Positions 1 to 7,763 of a DNA stretch of 53,069 bases are shown piece after piece (position 1 is the stretch's first letter; the number at the start of each line of letters is the position of its first letter). This stretch comes from Clostridia bacterium (lineage in GTDB: Bacteria; Bacillota; Clostridia; Christensenellales; Aristaeellaceae): contig JAFQIB010000065.1 in assembly GCA_017397765.1 (NCBI GenBank), forward strand, positions 1 to 53,069, given 5' to 3'. Below the pieces are notes generated by a model, which saw nothing but the letters and a program-made list of their open reading frames with translations, did not search any database and was not told where the DNA came from. Position numbers and translations under genes: made by a program.

Positions 1-2
1 AC

Positions 3-395
3 TACAACAAGGCCACCTCCATGAAGGGCATCACCGGTGACAACATGCTCCAGCTGCTGGAGCAGCGCCTGGACAACGTCGTGTACCGTCTGGGCCTGGG
101 CAAGACCCGTCGTGCCGCCCGTCAGATCGTGGTGCACGGCCACATCCGCGTCAATGGCCAGAAGGTGGACATCCCCTCCTACTCCGTGAAGGTGGGCGAC
201 GTGATCACCCTGCGCCAGAAGAGCGCTGAGTCCGAGCTGTTCAAGGGCCTGCGTGAGGGCACCACTGCTGTGACCCCCAAGTGGCTGACCTTTGACGCCG
301 CTAACCTGACTGGCACTGTGGTTGCTCTGCCCGCCCGTGAGGACGTGGACTTCGAGCCCCAGATGCAGATGATCGTCGAATTCTACTCCCGTTAA
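3..395 (+). CDS. rpsD: 30S ribosomal protein S4 (5' truncated)
   Basis: This is the C-terminal part of ribosomal protein S4, a primary 16S rRNA binder that starts assembly of the small-subunit body. The reading frame is already open at the window edge (Y-N-K-A-T-S before the first Met at 21), so the start lies outside; about 130 of the usual 200 or so residues are present. Visible landmarks are RLDNVVYRLG followed by the S4 RNA-binding domain (RRAARQIVVHGHIRVNG) and the family-typical end in EFYSR. It precedes rpoA by 86 bases, as in most Firmicutes, where S4 is also an autogenous translational regulator; the rpsD leader is not in view. Confidence 0.97.
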   Translation, partial: YNKATSMKGITGDNMLQLLEQRLDNVVYRLGLGKTRRAARQIVVHGHIRVNGQKVDIPSYSVKVGDVITLRQKSAESELFKGLREGTTAVTPKWLTFDAANLTGTVVALPAREDVDFEPQMQMIVEFYSR

Positions 396-451
396 TGAAG
401 GGTGCTGCGGGAGTGTGGGTGAGACTCCTCTCCCGCAGAAACATCCCTTCA
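396..451 (+). promoter_or_regulatory. Long hairpin between rpsD and rpoA
   Basis: Outer arms TGAAGGG (396-402) and CCCTTCA (445-451) enclose inner arms CTGCGGGAG (405-413) and CTCCCGCAG (430-438), giving 16 possible base pairs with one internal loop. No T-run follows, so it is unlikely to be an intrinsic terminator. An RNA processing or stability element between the rpsD and rpoA messages is the simplest reading; this is inference. Confidence 0.55.
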
Positions 452-481
452 CTCCGAACCTGAGCAAGGAGGGTATCAAAA

Positions 482-1435
482 ATGGCCGTAGAAATCGAAA
501 AGGCAAAGGTCGAATGTGTCGAAGTTGGCGACAACGGCAAGTACGGCAAGTTCGTCGTCGAGCCGCTGGAGCGTGGCTTTGGCCATACGCTGGGCAACTC
601 CCTGCGCCGCGTCCTGCTGTCTTCCCTGCCCGGTGCTGCGGTGTCCTCGGTGCATATCGAGGGCGTGCAGCATGAGTTCTCCACCATCCCCGGCGTAACC
701 GAGGATGTGACGGAGATCATCCTGAACCTGAAGGGTCTGGCCGTCAAGATGTACGGCGAAGGCCCCAAGAGCGTGATCGTGGACAAGATCGGCCCCTGTG
801 AGCTGACTGCAGCTGACATCAAGGTGGATGAGGAGATCGAAATCATCAACCCCGAGATGCACATTGCCACCCTCAATGAGGATGCGCACCTGCAGATGAC
901 GCTGCGCCTGGAGCGCGGCCGCGGCTATGTCAGCGCCGAGAAGAACAAGGCCCGCGATATCACGATGCCCATCGGCGTCATCGCAATGGACTCCATCTTC
1001 ACCCCCATCCACAAGGTGAACTACACCGTGGAAGACAAGCGCGTCGGCCAGTCCAACGACTACGACCGCCTGACCCTGGAGGTGTGGACCAATGGCACCC
1101 TGAAGCCCGAAGAGGCCGTCAGCGGCGCCGCCAGCATTCTCACTGAGCATCTGGCTTCCTTCGTCCGCCTGACCGACACCGTCCTCCCCGTGAGCATGGT
1201 GCAGCCTGAGGACGACAAGAAGGAAAAGGTCCTGGAGATGACCATCGAGGAGCTGGAGCTGTCCGTCCGCGCTTACAACTGTCTGAAGCGCGCCGGCATC
1301 AACAGCGTGGCCGAGCTGGTTCAGCGCAACCAGGAAGACATGATGAAAGTCCGCAACCTGGGCCGCAAGTCCCTGGAAGAGGTCGAGCAGAAGCTGCAGG
1401 AGCTGGGTCTGGCCCTGCGCCCGAATGATGAATAA
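482..1435 (+). CDS. rpoA: DNA-directed RNA polymerase subunit alpha
   Basis: Alpha subunit of RNA polymerase; the N-terminal domain dimerises and nucleates beta/beta' assembly, the C-terminal domain binds UP elements and activators. The 317-residue length is normal. The NTD shows [20 protein letters not shown] near residues 20-40 and the [15 protein letters not shown] loop; the CTD ends with helix-hairpin-helix motifs ([24 protein letters not shown]). The start follows AAGGAGG at 466-472. It lies between rpsD and rplQ in the conserved alpha-operon order. Confidence 0.99.
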   Translation: MAVEIEKAKVECVEVGDNGKYGKFVVEPLERGFGHTLGNSLRRVLLSSLPGAAVSSVHIEGVQHEFSTIPGVTEDVTEIILNLKGLAVKMYGEGPKSVIVDKIGPCELTAADIKVDEEIEIINPEMHIATLNEDAHLQMTLRLERGRGYVSAEKNKARDITMPIGVIAMDSIFTPIHKVNYTVEDKRVGQSNDYDRLTLEVWTNGTLKPEEAVSGAASILTEHLASFVRLTDTVLPVSMVQPEDDKKEKVLEMTIEELELSVRAYNCLKRAGINSVAELVQRNQEDMMKVRNLGRKSLEEVEQKLQELGLALRPNDE

Positions 1436-1508
1436 GACGGGGCTTAAAAGTGCAGGGAGCAACTGATGTCTCCCCTGCCGCCCATCCCATGATAGGAGGA
1501 AATACCCC

Positions 1509-2006
1509 ATGGCTTACCAGCGCAAACTGGGTCGCACGGCCTCTCAGCGCAAGGCGCTGCTGCGCGGCCTCACGACCAATCTGATCAATAACGGCAAGAT
1601 CGAGACGACCGAAGCCAAGGCCAAGGAAGTTCGCCGCATTGCCGAGCGTCTGATCACTCTGGCTGTCAAGGAGCACGAGAACACCGTGACCGTGATGAAG
1701 GAGTTCCACAACGATAAGGGCCAGCTGGTCCAGCAGGAGGTCGTGAACGACGCTCCCTCCAAGCTGGCTGCCCGTCGTCAGATCCTGTCCTACCTCTACA
1801 ACGTGCCCGTGGCTCGCGAAGAGGATGAGCGCAAGGCTGACTACAAGGCCCGTCAGCGCGAGGTCAAGTACCCCGTCGTTGAGAAGCTGTTCCGTGAGAT
1901 CGCTCCCGCTTGCAAGGAGCGCAACGGCGGCTACACCCGTATGTACAAGCTGGGACCCCGTCGCGGCGACGCTGCCGAGATGGTGATCCTGGAGATCATC
2001 AAGTAA
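1509..2006 (+). CDS. rplQ: 50S ribosomal protein L17, enlarged
   Basis: Large-subunit protein L17, near the peptide exit tunnel. The start ([20 protein letters not shown]) and end ([22 protein letters not shown]) match Firmicutes L17 closely. At 165 residues it is about 45 longer than the Bacillus protein. By comparison with remembered L17 sequences, the extra length falls in two internal blocks: about 28 residues after [11 protein letters not shown] and about 14 charged residues after SYLYN, before [11 protein letters not shown]. The ribosome binding site AGGAGGA is at 1494-1500. Last gene of the operon, followed by a strong terminator. Confidence 0.97.
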   Translation: MAYQRKLGRTASQRKALLRGLTTNLINNGKIETTEAKAKEVRRIAERLITLAVKEHENTVTVMKEFHNDKGQLVQQEVVNDAPSKLAARRQILSYLYNVPVAREEDERKADYKARQREVKYPVVEKLFREIAPACKERNGGYTRMYKLGPRRGDAAEMVILEIIK

Positions 2007-2109
2007 GGGTCTTTGATCCCTGTCGACCTCGTGTCGTGTACTTGAGTCATCAATAACGTAACAACGTTTTCTTTCGCACACATCAAAAGCAAAGCATCAA
2101 AGCACATTC

Positions 2110-2144
2110 GATCGGCCCGACCGCACATCGGGCCGGTCTTTTTT
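2110..2144 (+). terminator. Intrinsic terminator after rplQ
   Basis: GATCGGCCCGA (2110-2120) pairs with TCGGGCCGGTC (2128-2138), with one G-U pair and a 7-base loop, and is followed by TCTTTTTT. It ends the ribosomal/RNA polymerase operon. Confidence 0.92.
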
Positions 2145-2145
2145 G

Positions 2146-2174
2146 TTGCACCTTTCTGTCAGGCATGCTATAAT
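2146..2174 (+). promoter_or_regulatory. Promoter for the 2204 secreted-protein gene
   Basis: TTGCAC (2146-2151), a 17-base spacer, then a perfect TATAAT (2169-2174), 29 bases before the start codon. It begins immediately after the rplQ terminator, so the downstream gene is an independent transcription unit with a vegetative-type promoter. Confidence 0.85.
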
Positions 2175-2203
2175 AAACCAAACAAGCTGCATGGAGGTGC
2201 CGT

Positions 2204-4408
2204 ATGAAACGAATCGCTGCGTTCTTCCTGTCCATCCTGATGCTTTGTATGCCCCTGTCCGCCTCTGCCGGTTCGGGCCTGTCCACCGAGGACGCGCTCA
2301 CGATCCTCCTGAGCGGCCTTGACCGTTCTCTGTCCGGCGCTCAGCCCGGGCTGCAGCTCACGCTGACCACGCCGGACGGTGAATCCACCGCCATTGGCTT
2401 TGGCAAGACAACCACCGGCTATTCTGCCAACTATACCTCCCCCGATCTGGCGCTCCTGATCAACGAAATCAGCGCTTACCTTACCAGCGGCGGCATCACC
2501 TCTGCCACCTCCACCCAAGCGCTGCTGAATCTGCTGTCCCAGATCGCCAACAGCGGCACGCCGCAGCTGACCCCTGAGGATCTGCAGCTGCTTGCTGACG
2601 TCGGGCTGGCTTTCCTGCAGGGCCTGATGACCTCCGACTGCATCACGGTTTCCGGCAGCGGCAGCACGATGAACCTGCATATTGATCTGGACGGCCTGTT
2701 GGATCTGCTGGACACGCTGGTGCCCCAGGCGTTGTCTGTTTCTCCCGAGAAAATGGAGGCGCTGCTGGCCAAGCTGACTCCCTACCTGTTCGGCCAGCCG
2801 GTTTCCCTGGCCCAGATCACCGATGCCTGGCAGCAGTTGGGACTGCGCGATATCCAGACCGGTCTGGTGCTGGACGCCACGCTGATGTCCACAGGCCGCG
2901 TCATCGCACTGATCGCCTCCTGCATGAACTGGCATCTCAAACTGGCTTTCTCGCCGTCCGGTCTGTCCGGCACCCTGACCACGCCGGAGGGCATTGCTTA
3001 CCCCTTTGATACCAATGATCTGCAGACCGTTGCCGGCCTGCTGGCCGCTGCACCCTCTGCGATCACGGAAGAAGCCTTCCAGATCGAGCAGACCGTTGCC
3101 GCTCAAACCTACAACGGCAGGTCTTTCCCCGACTCCCTTGTCACCACCCACCTCCGCACCGATCTGGCCCTGGTCGTCCGTGACCTTTGTACCGGCCTGA
3201 AGCAATCCATCAACGCCAACGCCCCCACGGTGGATGCGCTGCTGAAGAAGTATCAGCCCTGGATCGATCTTTTCCTCTCCGGTGCCGAAGCGTCCGCTCC
3301 GCTCACTGCGGACGCGCTGATCCAGCTGCTGGACAGCATGCCCGCCCTTTCCTCCGTCCCCGGCGAGGCCACCATCGTCAACAATTACTGCTATCAGACC
3401 GTCACCATCGACGCCTTCCTTGCCAATGCGCAGTTTGAGGCGGATATCAGCACGCAGCGCAGGCAGCAGACCATTAGTGCTGCATTCCGCATCGTTGACC
3501 CGGTTGATTACTTTGAGCTTTCTCTGGACGGCTGCACCGATTACCAGGGCAATACGTCCTGCACGCTGTCCTCCTCCAAGGCGCTGGGCGGCTGCCATGC
3601 ACTGACCTTCAGCTTCTGCAGGCCCTCCGTCTACAACAGCACGCTGTCCATCGCCACCGACAACGACGCCTTCCGTCTGACGGTAGATACCACTCGGTCC
3701 GGTGACCGGCTTGATCTGCATCTGGGCAGCTTCCATCTGGCATACGCCGAGGCAAGCGTCTCCCACGGTCAGATTCAGCCGGAAATGTCCCTGCAATCCT
3801 CCTGGCCGGGCGGCTTTGTCAGCCTGCTTGTGACGGATAACACCGTTGAGTTTGATTCCAATCTGCTGGGCTTCTCCTATGTGGAAACCTGGGATACTAT
3901 CCGGATGGAGGGGTATGTCAGCGAGCACTCGGATGCCATGTACCCCAACAGCTTCACCTTCATGCTGGATGAGGAAAATGAGATTCTCACCGGCAGCATC
4001 ATCCCCTACGACGGTGACGCTGTCCACCTGACCTATCGGACCGGCAAGCTGTCCATCCTGACCGGCGGCAGCGAATGCATCATCGCCGACGCCCATACCG
4101 GCACCCCGACCCAGAATACCACCACCGTCACTGTCGACGGCGAAATTGCTGCAACGGTCGTCACCGACGTGCAGGGCCGTGACAGCATGACTATTCGCCT
4201 GTACCCCGGCGCACAGACCACTGGCGATGCGATCCGGCTGGAGCTTGCCTTCTGCGCCCCCGGACAGCCCGCCCCTGCGGATGCGGTAACCGTATCTCCG
4301 GAGGAATTCATCATGCTTTTGCAGCAGGCCTTCTCCCCCGAAGAAGCTGCGCCGCTGGCAGAAGAAAACACAGCAGCACCCGAGGCTGCGCCTGCCGCTG
4401 CAGAATAA
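2204..4408 (+). CDS. Large exported protein of unknown function (734 aa)
   Basis: I do not recognise a family. The N-terminus is a clear Sec signal peptide (MKRIAAFFLSILMLCMPLSASA, cleavage near residue 22-24). The mature part is rich in Ser, Thr, Leu and Asp with alternating hydrophobic patterns that suggest beta-structure, especially in the second half, and no cysteine cluster or catalytic motif stands out. The last 30 residues are acidic and alanine/proline-rich (EEAAPLAEENTAAPEAAPAAAE), like a flexible tail. No LPXTG anchor or C-terminal membrane helix is seen, so secretion or loose wall association is likely. RBS GGAGGT sits 6 bases before the start. The next gene follows after 16 bases, so they may be co-transcribed. 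Function unknown. Confidence 0.85.
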   Translation: MKRIAAFFLSILMLCMPLSASAGSGLSTEDALTILLSGLDRSLSGAQPGLQLTLTTPDGESTAIGFGKTTTGYSANYTSPDLALLINEISAYLTSGGITSATSTQALLNLLSQIANSGTPQLTPEDLQLLADVGLAFLQGLMTSDCITVSGSGSTMNLHIDLDGLLDLLDTLVPQALSVSPEKMEALLAKLTPYLFGQPVSLAQITDAWQQLGLRDIQTGLVLDATLMSTGRVIALIASCMNWHLKLAFSPSGLSGTLTTPEGIAYPFDTNDLQTVAGLLAAAPSAITEEAFQIEQTVAAQTYNGRSFPDSLVTTHLRTDLALVVRDLCTGLKQSINANAPTVDALLKKYQPWIDLFLSGAEASAPLTADALIQLLDSMPALSSVPGEATIVNNYCYQTVTIDAFLANAQFEADISTQRRQQTISAAFRIVDPVDYFELSLDGCTDYQGNTSCTLSSSKALGGCHALTFSFCRPSVYNSTLSIATDNDAFRLTVDTTRSGDRLDLHLGSFHLAYAEASVSHGQIQPEMSLQSSWPGGFVSLLVTDNTVEFDSNLLGFSYVETWDTIRMEGYVSEHSDAMYPNSFTFMLDEENEILTGSIIPYDGDAVHLTYRTGKLSILTGGSECIIADAHTGTPTQNTTTVTVDGEIAATVVTDVQGRDSMTIRLYPGAQTTGDAIRLELAFCAPGQPAPADAVTVSPEEFIMLLQQAFSPEEAAPLAEENTAAPEAAPAAAE

Positions 4409-4424
4409 GAAAGGAATAGCCCAG

Positions 4425-5015
4425 ATGAAATTCATGATCGCTTCCGACCTTCACGGCTCGGCCTTCTATACCCGGCAGCTGTTGGATGCCTTCCGGCGCG
4501 AGCAGGCAGACCGCCTGCTCCTGCTGGGCGATCTGCTCTACCACGGCCCCCGCAATGATCTGCCGAAAGATTACGCGCCCAAGCAGGTCATCGCCATGCT
4601 CAGCGAGGTCAAGGACAAGGTCCTGTGCGTGCGCGGCAACTGCGACACCGAGGTCGATCAGATGGTGCTCCCCTTCCCCATCCTGGCGGATTACGCCGTC
4701 ATCCCCGTAGCAGACCGGCTGATGTACTGCACCCACGGGCATCACTTCAACGTCAGCGCCCTGCCGCCCATGCAGCAGGGAGATATCCTGATCTACGGCC
4801 ATACCCACGTGCCGCTGCTGGACGTGAATGAGGAGCGCGTCTGCCTGAATCCCGGCAGCGTGTCCATCCCCAAGGAAAACAGCTGGCACGGCTATATGAC
4901 GCTGGAAAACGGCCGCTTCCGCTGGGTGGATCTGGACGGAAACATGAAGATGGAATACGATATCGCCTGGATGAGTCGGGACGGAAACGCAAAGCCGGCA
5001 GCCGACATCCGCTGA
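4425..5015 (+). CDS. YfcE-family metallophosphodiesterase
   Basis: Calcineurin-like phosphoesterase of the YfcE/MJ0936 group, which hydrolyses phosphodiesters with a two-metal centre; the natural substrate of the family is not settled. The metal-binding series is complete: D-x-H (SDLHG, residues 8-10), GDLLYHG, GNCD, THGHH and GHTH, then the NPGS motif (LNPGSVSIPKE). The 196-residue length is typical. It starts 16 bases after the large exported-protein gene with RBS AAAGGAA and ends at a strong bidirectional terminator. Cytoplasmic. Confidence 0.93.
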   Translation: MKFMIASDLHGSAFYTRQLLDAFRREQADRLLLLGDLLYHGPRNDLPKDYAPKQVIAMLSEVKDKVLCVRGNCDTEVDQMVLPFPILADYAVIPVADRLMYCTHGHHFNVSALPPMQQGDILIYGHTHVPLLDVNEERVCLNPGSVSIPKENSWHGYMTLENGRFRWVDLDGNMKMEYDIAWMSRDGNAKPAADIR

Positions 5016-5025
5016 ACACAAAGCA

Positions 5026-5060
5026 ACCCCGGCAGCCGCTGCAGCTGCCGGGGTGATTTT
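5026..5060. terminator. Bidirectional terminator between convergent genes
   Basis: CCCCGGCAGC (5027-5036) pairs perfectly with GCTGCCGGGG (5044-5053). Plus-strand readout ends in TGATTTT; minus-strand readout ends in TTGCTTTG. It separates the phosphodiesterase gene from the convergent acyltransferase gene. Confidence 0.85.
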
Positions 5061-5787
5061 ACGCATGGGTCAGCGCTTCCTCCCTGTCGTAGAGAGCCTG
5101 CATCTGATGGTAGGCCTCCTCCACAATGCGGTCGCGCTCGGCAATGGGGTCGTTCTCCGGGTCATACACGATCTCCGTGCCGAAGGAAACCGTCCTGCCA
5201 GCCTTGTAGCACAGCATCGGCACAAACCGGCAGCGCTTGCCCGTACGGTTGTAATAAACCTGGGCCAGCATCGGAAAGCCGCGGAAGAGCGTCGGCGGAC
5301 GGCCGGATTTATAGCCCGGGCTGTTGGGATCGGTGTCCGGGTCCTCGGGGAAGATCAGCAGATTTGCCCCCTGCTGGAGTGCCTCCACCGACTTGCGGAA
5401 GGTGGTCATCAGCTCCCGGGGCTTGTGGCGGAAGACCGGAATGGACTTCACCGCCTGCATCAGCTTCATCGTATTGGTCGCCAGGAAGCGGGCCACCCGC
5501 TGCTTGGTGTGGTCTGCCCAGTTCACCTTCTTAAGGGTGTAGCGCTTGACGTAGGCAGTGGCTTCCTCCGCGTCACAGCAAAGCTCGCTGATGGTCCACG
5601 GACGCGTATAGCCCGGACAATACAGCATGCCGGTCACCGGCCCGTACAGCTCGCCATGATTGCACAGATAGACAATCGGCTCCTCTTCATTGAGCACGAC
5701 GTTTTCCACATCCTTGAGCCGATGAGGCATCATGCGGCGCAGCACAAACATCAGCAATCGTATGGGTTTGGAATGCATCTGTGCCAT
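5059..5787 (-). CDS. PlsC-like acyltransferase with altered motif I
   Basis: Resembles the 1-acyl-glycerol-3-phosphate acyltransferase superfamily, which adds a second acyl chain during phospholipid synthesis at the inner membrane face. Motif I is seen as CNHGELYGP, so the usual N-H-x4-D lacks its Asp; motif III appears as LIFPEDPD instead of FPEG. There is no obvious N-terminal membrane anchor. The chosen start (MAQMHSK) has GGGAGG 7 bases upstream; a longer form starting at 5814 is possible but lacks such a site. Because the catalytic Asp is absent, the acceptor or even the reaction could differ from PlsC. Confidence 0.75.
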   Translation of the reverse strand: MAQMHSKPIRLLMFVLRRMMPHRLKDVENVVLNEEEPIVYLCNHGELYGPVTGMLYCPGYTRPWTISELCCDAEEATAYVKRYTLKKVNWADHTKQRVARFLATNTMKLMQAVKSIPVFRHKPRELMTTFRKSVEALQQGANLLIFPEDPDTDPNSPGYKSGRPPTLFRGFPMLAQVYYNRTGKRCRFVPMLCYKAGRTVSFGTEIVYDPENDPIAERDRIVEEAYHQMQALYDREEALTHA

Positions 5788-5910
5788 CCATCGGCCTCCC
5801 TTCATGCACATCATCCTGCTATGCAGATTTTATCATATTCCTCGCAGCCTCTGCAACTCAACATTCGTTGATGTTTTCTGTCGTAAATCTGCGAAAAACC
5901 GGATTTGTTC

Positions 5911-5939
5911 TTGCTAAATTCATCATCCTGGGGTATCAT
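5911..5939 (+). promoter_or_regulatory. Promoter for the 5980 membrane-protein gene
   Basis: TTGCTA (5911-5916), a 17-base spacer and TATCAT (5934-5939) lie 40 bases before the start codon. Confidence 0.6.
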
Positions 5940-5979
5940 AGGAGGGAAGCAAGACAATCCACGGAAAGGACGCAAGCTT

Positions 5980-6456
5980 ATGGCCTCAACCCTTTATACC
6001 CAGGCAGATCTGGATGCTATGAATCAGCAGCTGCGCAAGCGCTGGGTTCTGCTCGCCATTCCCTGCTGCATTTTGCTCGCCGGGCTGGTTTCTTCCCTCG
6101 TGATCCGGCTTCAGTGGCTGAGCATCCTGACCACCATCGCCATCGGCGCCATCCTGATCGCAGGCTATGACCTGGCCCTCAAGCCGCTGCGCTGCTACCG
6201 CCGGCACCTGAACACCAGTCTCCATGGGCGCACCCGCGAATGCGAGCTGCCCTTCGTCGCCCTTTCGGAGAATATCGATGTGGTGGACGGCGTGCGCTTC
6301 CGCCAGCTGCTCTGCGCAGATGTGGACGGAAAGGGTCGCCCCTATGACCGTCTCTTCTACTTCGATGCGGAAAAGGAATTTCCGCCGACGGAGCCGGGCG
6401 CAATGCTCCATATTGTTCATTACGATCTGAACGTGGCAAATATCTACCCGGTGTGA
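5980..6456 (+). CDS. Small two-helix membrane protein, unknown function
   Basis: I do not recognise a family. The 158-residue protein has two hydrophobic segments back to back (about residues 22-40 and 45-63), then a soluble C-terminal domain of about 95 residues with a mixed alpha/beta pattern (GVRFRQLLCADVDGKG). The start at MASTLYTQ is chosen because GGAAAGGA ends 9 bases upstream; a longer in-frame form from 5905 would include the promoter and is unlikely. It is a single-gene unit bounded by its own promoter and terminator. Confidence 0.75.
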   Translation: MASTLYTQADLDAMNQQLRKRWVLLAIPCCILLAGLVSSLVIRLQWLSILTTIAIGAILIAGYDLALKPLRCYRRHLNTSLHGRTRECELPFVALSENIDVVDGVRFRQLLCADVDGKGRPYDRLFYFDAEKEFPPTEPGAMLHIVHYDLNVANIYPV

Positions 6457-6462
6457 TCCGCC

Positions 6463-6492
6463 ATGGGGCTGGCATGCGTCAGTCCCATTTTT
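6463..6492 (+). terminator. Intrinsic terminator
   Basis: ATGGGGCTG (6463-6471) pairs with CAGTCCCAT (6480-6488) with one G-U pair, followed by TTTT. Directly downstream of the two-helix membrane protein gene. Confidence 0.75.
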
Positions 6493-6622
6493 GCTGCCAT
6501 TCAACATTTTTTGCAATCTTTGAAAGAATTTCTGCCCCTCATTCGTCTATATAGGTGAAAGCAATCTGCCCTGCGGCCTTATCATTCCATCGCCGCTGTC
6601 CAATCACGAGGGGAGAATACCA

Positions 6623-7267
6623 ATGGCTGATATTTTGATTATTGACCCGGATCTGAACACCTGTATGCAAATGGCCGCCGCGCTGGAGGCCGCCCATCAC
6701 CGCTGTGTGCTGGCGCACACCATTGCCGAGGCCTACGATATTGCCCGGCATTCCACCCGGCTGCTGACCATCCTCAATGCCCGGCTGTCCTGGGCGGAGA
6801 GCTTTTCGCTGCTGCGGCTGCTGGAGGAAAAGAGCTGGCCGCTGCTGTTTGTGACCTCGGAAAGCAGCACAATCCGTCACCTGCACACCCTGTATCAGGG
6901 GCCGCGGGGCGTTGTTCTTGCGCCCTTTGACGATCATCAGCTGCGCCACAGCGTGGCCAGTCTGCTCTCGGAGACCAACAGCCAGCTGACCATCGGCGCG
7001 CTGCGGCTGGACGTGGAGCACCGGGAATGCACGCTGGACGGGGAATCCCTGACCCTGACGGCCCAGGAGTTCAGCCTCCTTCAGGCCCTGATGGAATCCC
7101 CCGACGCGCCCCTCACCCGGGAGGAGCTGCTGCGCACCGCCTGGGGCTACCACACTGCCGGCGAGACCCGCACAGTGGACGTACACATCCAGCGCCTGCG
7201 CCGAAAGATCGGCACCAGCTGCATCGAAACCGTCTACAAGCTGGGCTATCGGCTGAAGATGGCATAA
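6623..7267 (+). CDS. OmpR-type regulator with non-phosphorylatable receiver
   Basis: Receiver-like domain (residues 1-115) joined to an OmpR/PhoB winged-helix DNA-binding domain (about 121-213; ending RTVDVHIQRLRRKIG and ETVYKLGYRL). The acidic pocket D8/D10 is kept, but the phospho-acceptor Asp is Asn52 (LTILNARLSW) and the conserved Lys before the last helix is Ala100 (VVLAPFDD). Phosphorylation by a histidine kinase therefore looks impossible, and no kinase gene is nearby. It may act constitutively or sense something by another route. RBS GAGGGGAG precedes the start. Its stop codon overlaps the start of the next gene (TAATG), suggesting coupled translation. Confidence 0.88.
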   Translation: MADILIIDPDLNTCMQMAAALEAAHHRCVLAHTIAEAYDIARHSTRLLTILNARLSWAESFSLLRLLEEKSWPLLFVTSESSTIRHLHTLYQGPRGVVLAPFDDHQLRHSVASLLSETNSQLTIGALRLDVEHRECTLDGESLTLTAQEFSLLQALMESPDAPLTREELLRTAWGYHTAGETRTVDVHIQRLRRKIGTSCIETVYKLGYRLKMA

Positions 7268-7647
7268 TGGTTACGGAAGAGAGAGACAGGATGAATACGC
7301 CCCCGAAGCTTCGCTGCCGGGAACATCAGCTGAGCGTCCGGCAGGGCCTGTGGAACACCTACATCGTCTGCCGGGAGTGCGGCAAGGAATACGAGACTGC
7401 CTGGAACAAGCTGATTGCCCGCCTGGACATGCTCCTTTTCCTGCCCCTTTATTTTCTGCTGTTTGAATGCATACTTCCAATCCGCCTGCATGCTGCGCTC
7501 CGCACCTCCGATTGCCCCGAATGGCTGCTGCAGGCGCTGTGGATGGGCGGCGGTATCCTGTTCTACTTTGCCCTCCATATCCTGCTCAATCTCCTGCAGG
7601 CCTTTCTCCTGCGCCGCTCGGATGACCTGGCTTCCCATATTTTCTGA
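7267..7647 (+). CDS. Zinc-ribbon membrane protein, unknown function
   Basis: A 126-residue protein with an N-terminal metal-binding pair (C-x2-H near LRCREH, then CRECG about 20 residues later) typical of a small zinc ribbon, followed by two hydrophobic helices (around LDMLLFLPLYFLLFECILP and WMGGGILFYFALHILLNLL). The start shares an A with the stop codon of the atypical response regulator. A second Met 8 codons later, at 7291, is an alternative start with purine-rich sequence upstream. The tight overlap suggests a joint role with the regulator, perhaps a membrane partner; that is inference. Confidence 0.7.
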   Translation: MVTEERDRMNTPPKLRCREHQLSVRQGLWNTYIVCRECGKEYETAWNKLIARLDMLLFLPLYFLLFECILPIRLHAALRTSDCPEWLLQALWMGGGILFYFALHILLNLLQAFLLRRSDDLASHIF

Positions 7648-7653
7648 CCATAC

Positions 7654-7676
7654 AGGCCGCAAATGCGGCCTTTTTT
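7654..7676 (+). terminator. Intrinsic terminator
   Basis: AGGCCGC and GCGGCCT (7654-7671) form a hairpin with an AAAT loop and are followed by a TTTTTT run. Ends the regulator/zinc-ribbon unit. Confidence 0.9.
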
Positions 7677-7727
7677 CATGCAATCTGCCGACTTTTACAC
7701 TTTGTTCATGCATATCCCCCCAATATA

Positions 7728-7736
7728 TGCTATAAT
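7728..7736 (+). promoter_or_regulatory. Extended -10 promoter of the ABC operon
   Basis: TGC directly followed by a perfect TATAAT (7731-7736), 28 bases before the ATPase start codon. There is no good -35 at 17 bases, so an extended -10 type promoter is likely. Confidence 0.65.
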
Positions 7737-7763
7737 GGATTGTATGATCGGAGGTTTATTGCC

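Noticed and set aside
2168-4435. Very long minus-strand open frame opposite the secreted protein gene
   Set aside because: Low-complexity Gly/Gln/Val-rich product with no family similarity; the plus-strand frame has a promoter, ribosome binding site and signal peptide.
6520-6553. Possible promoter TTGAAA...TATATA before the atypical response regulator
   Set aside because: Spacing of 20-22 bases is outside the normal range, so I did not list it.
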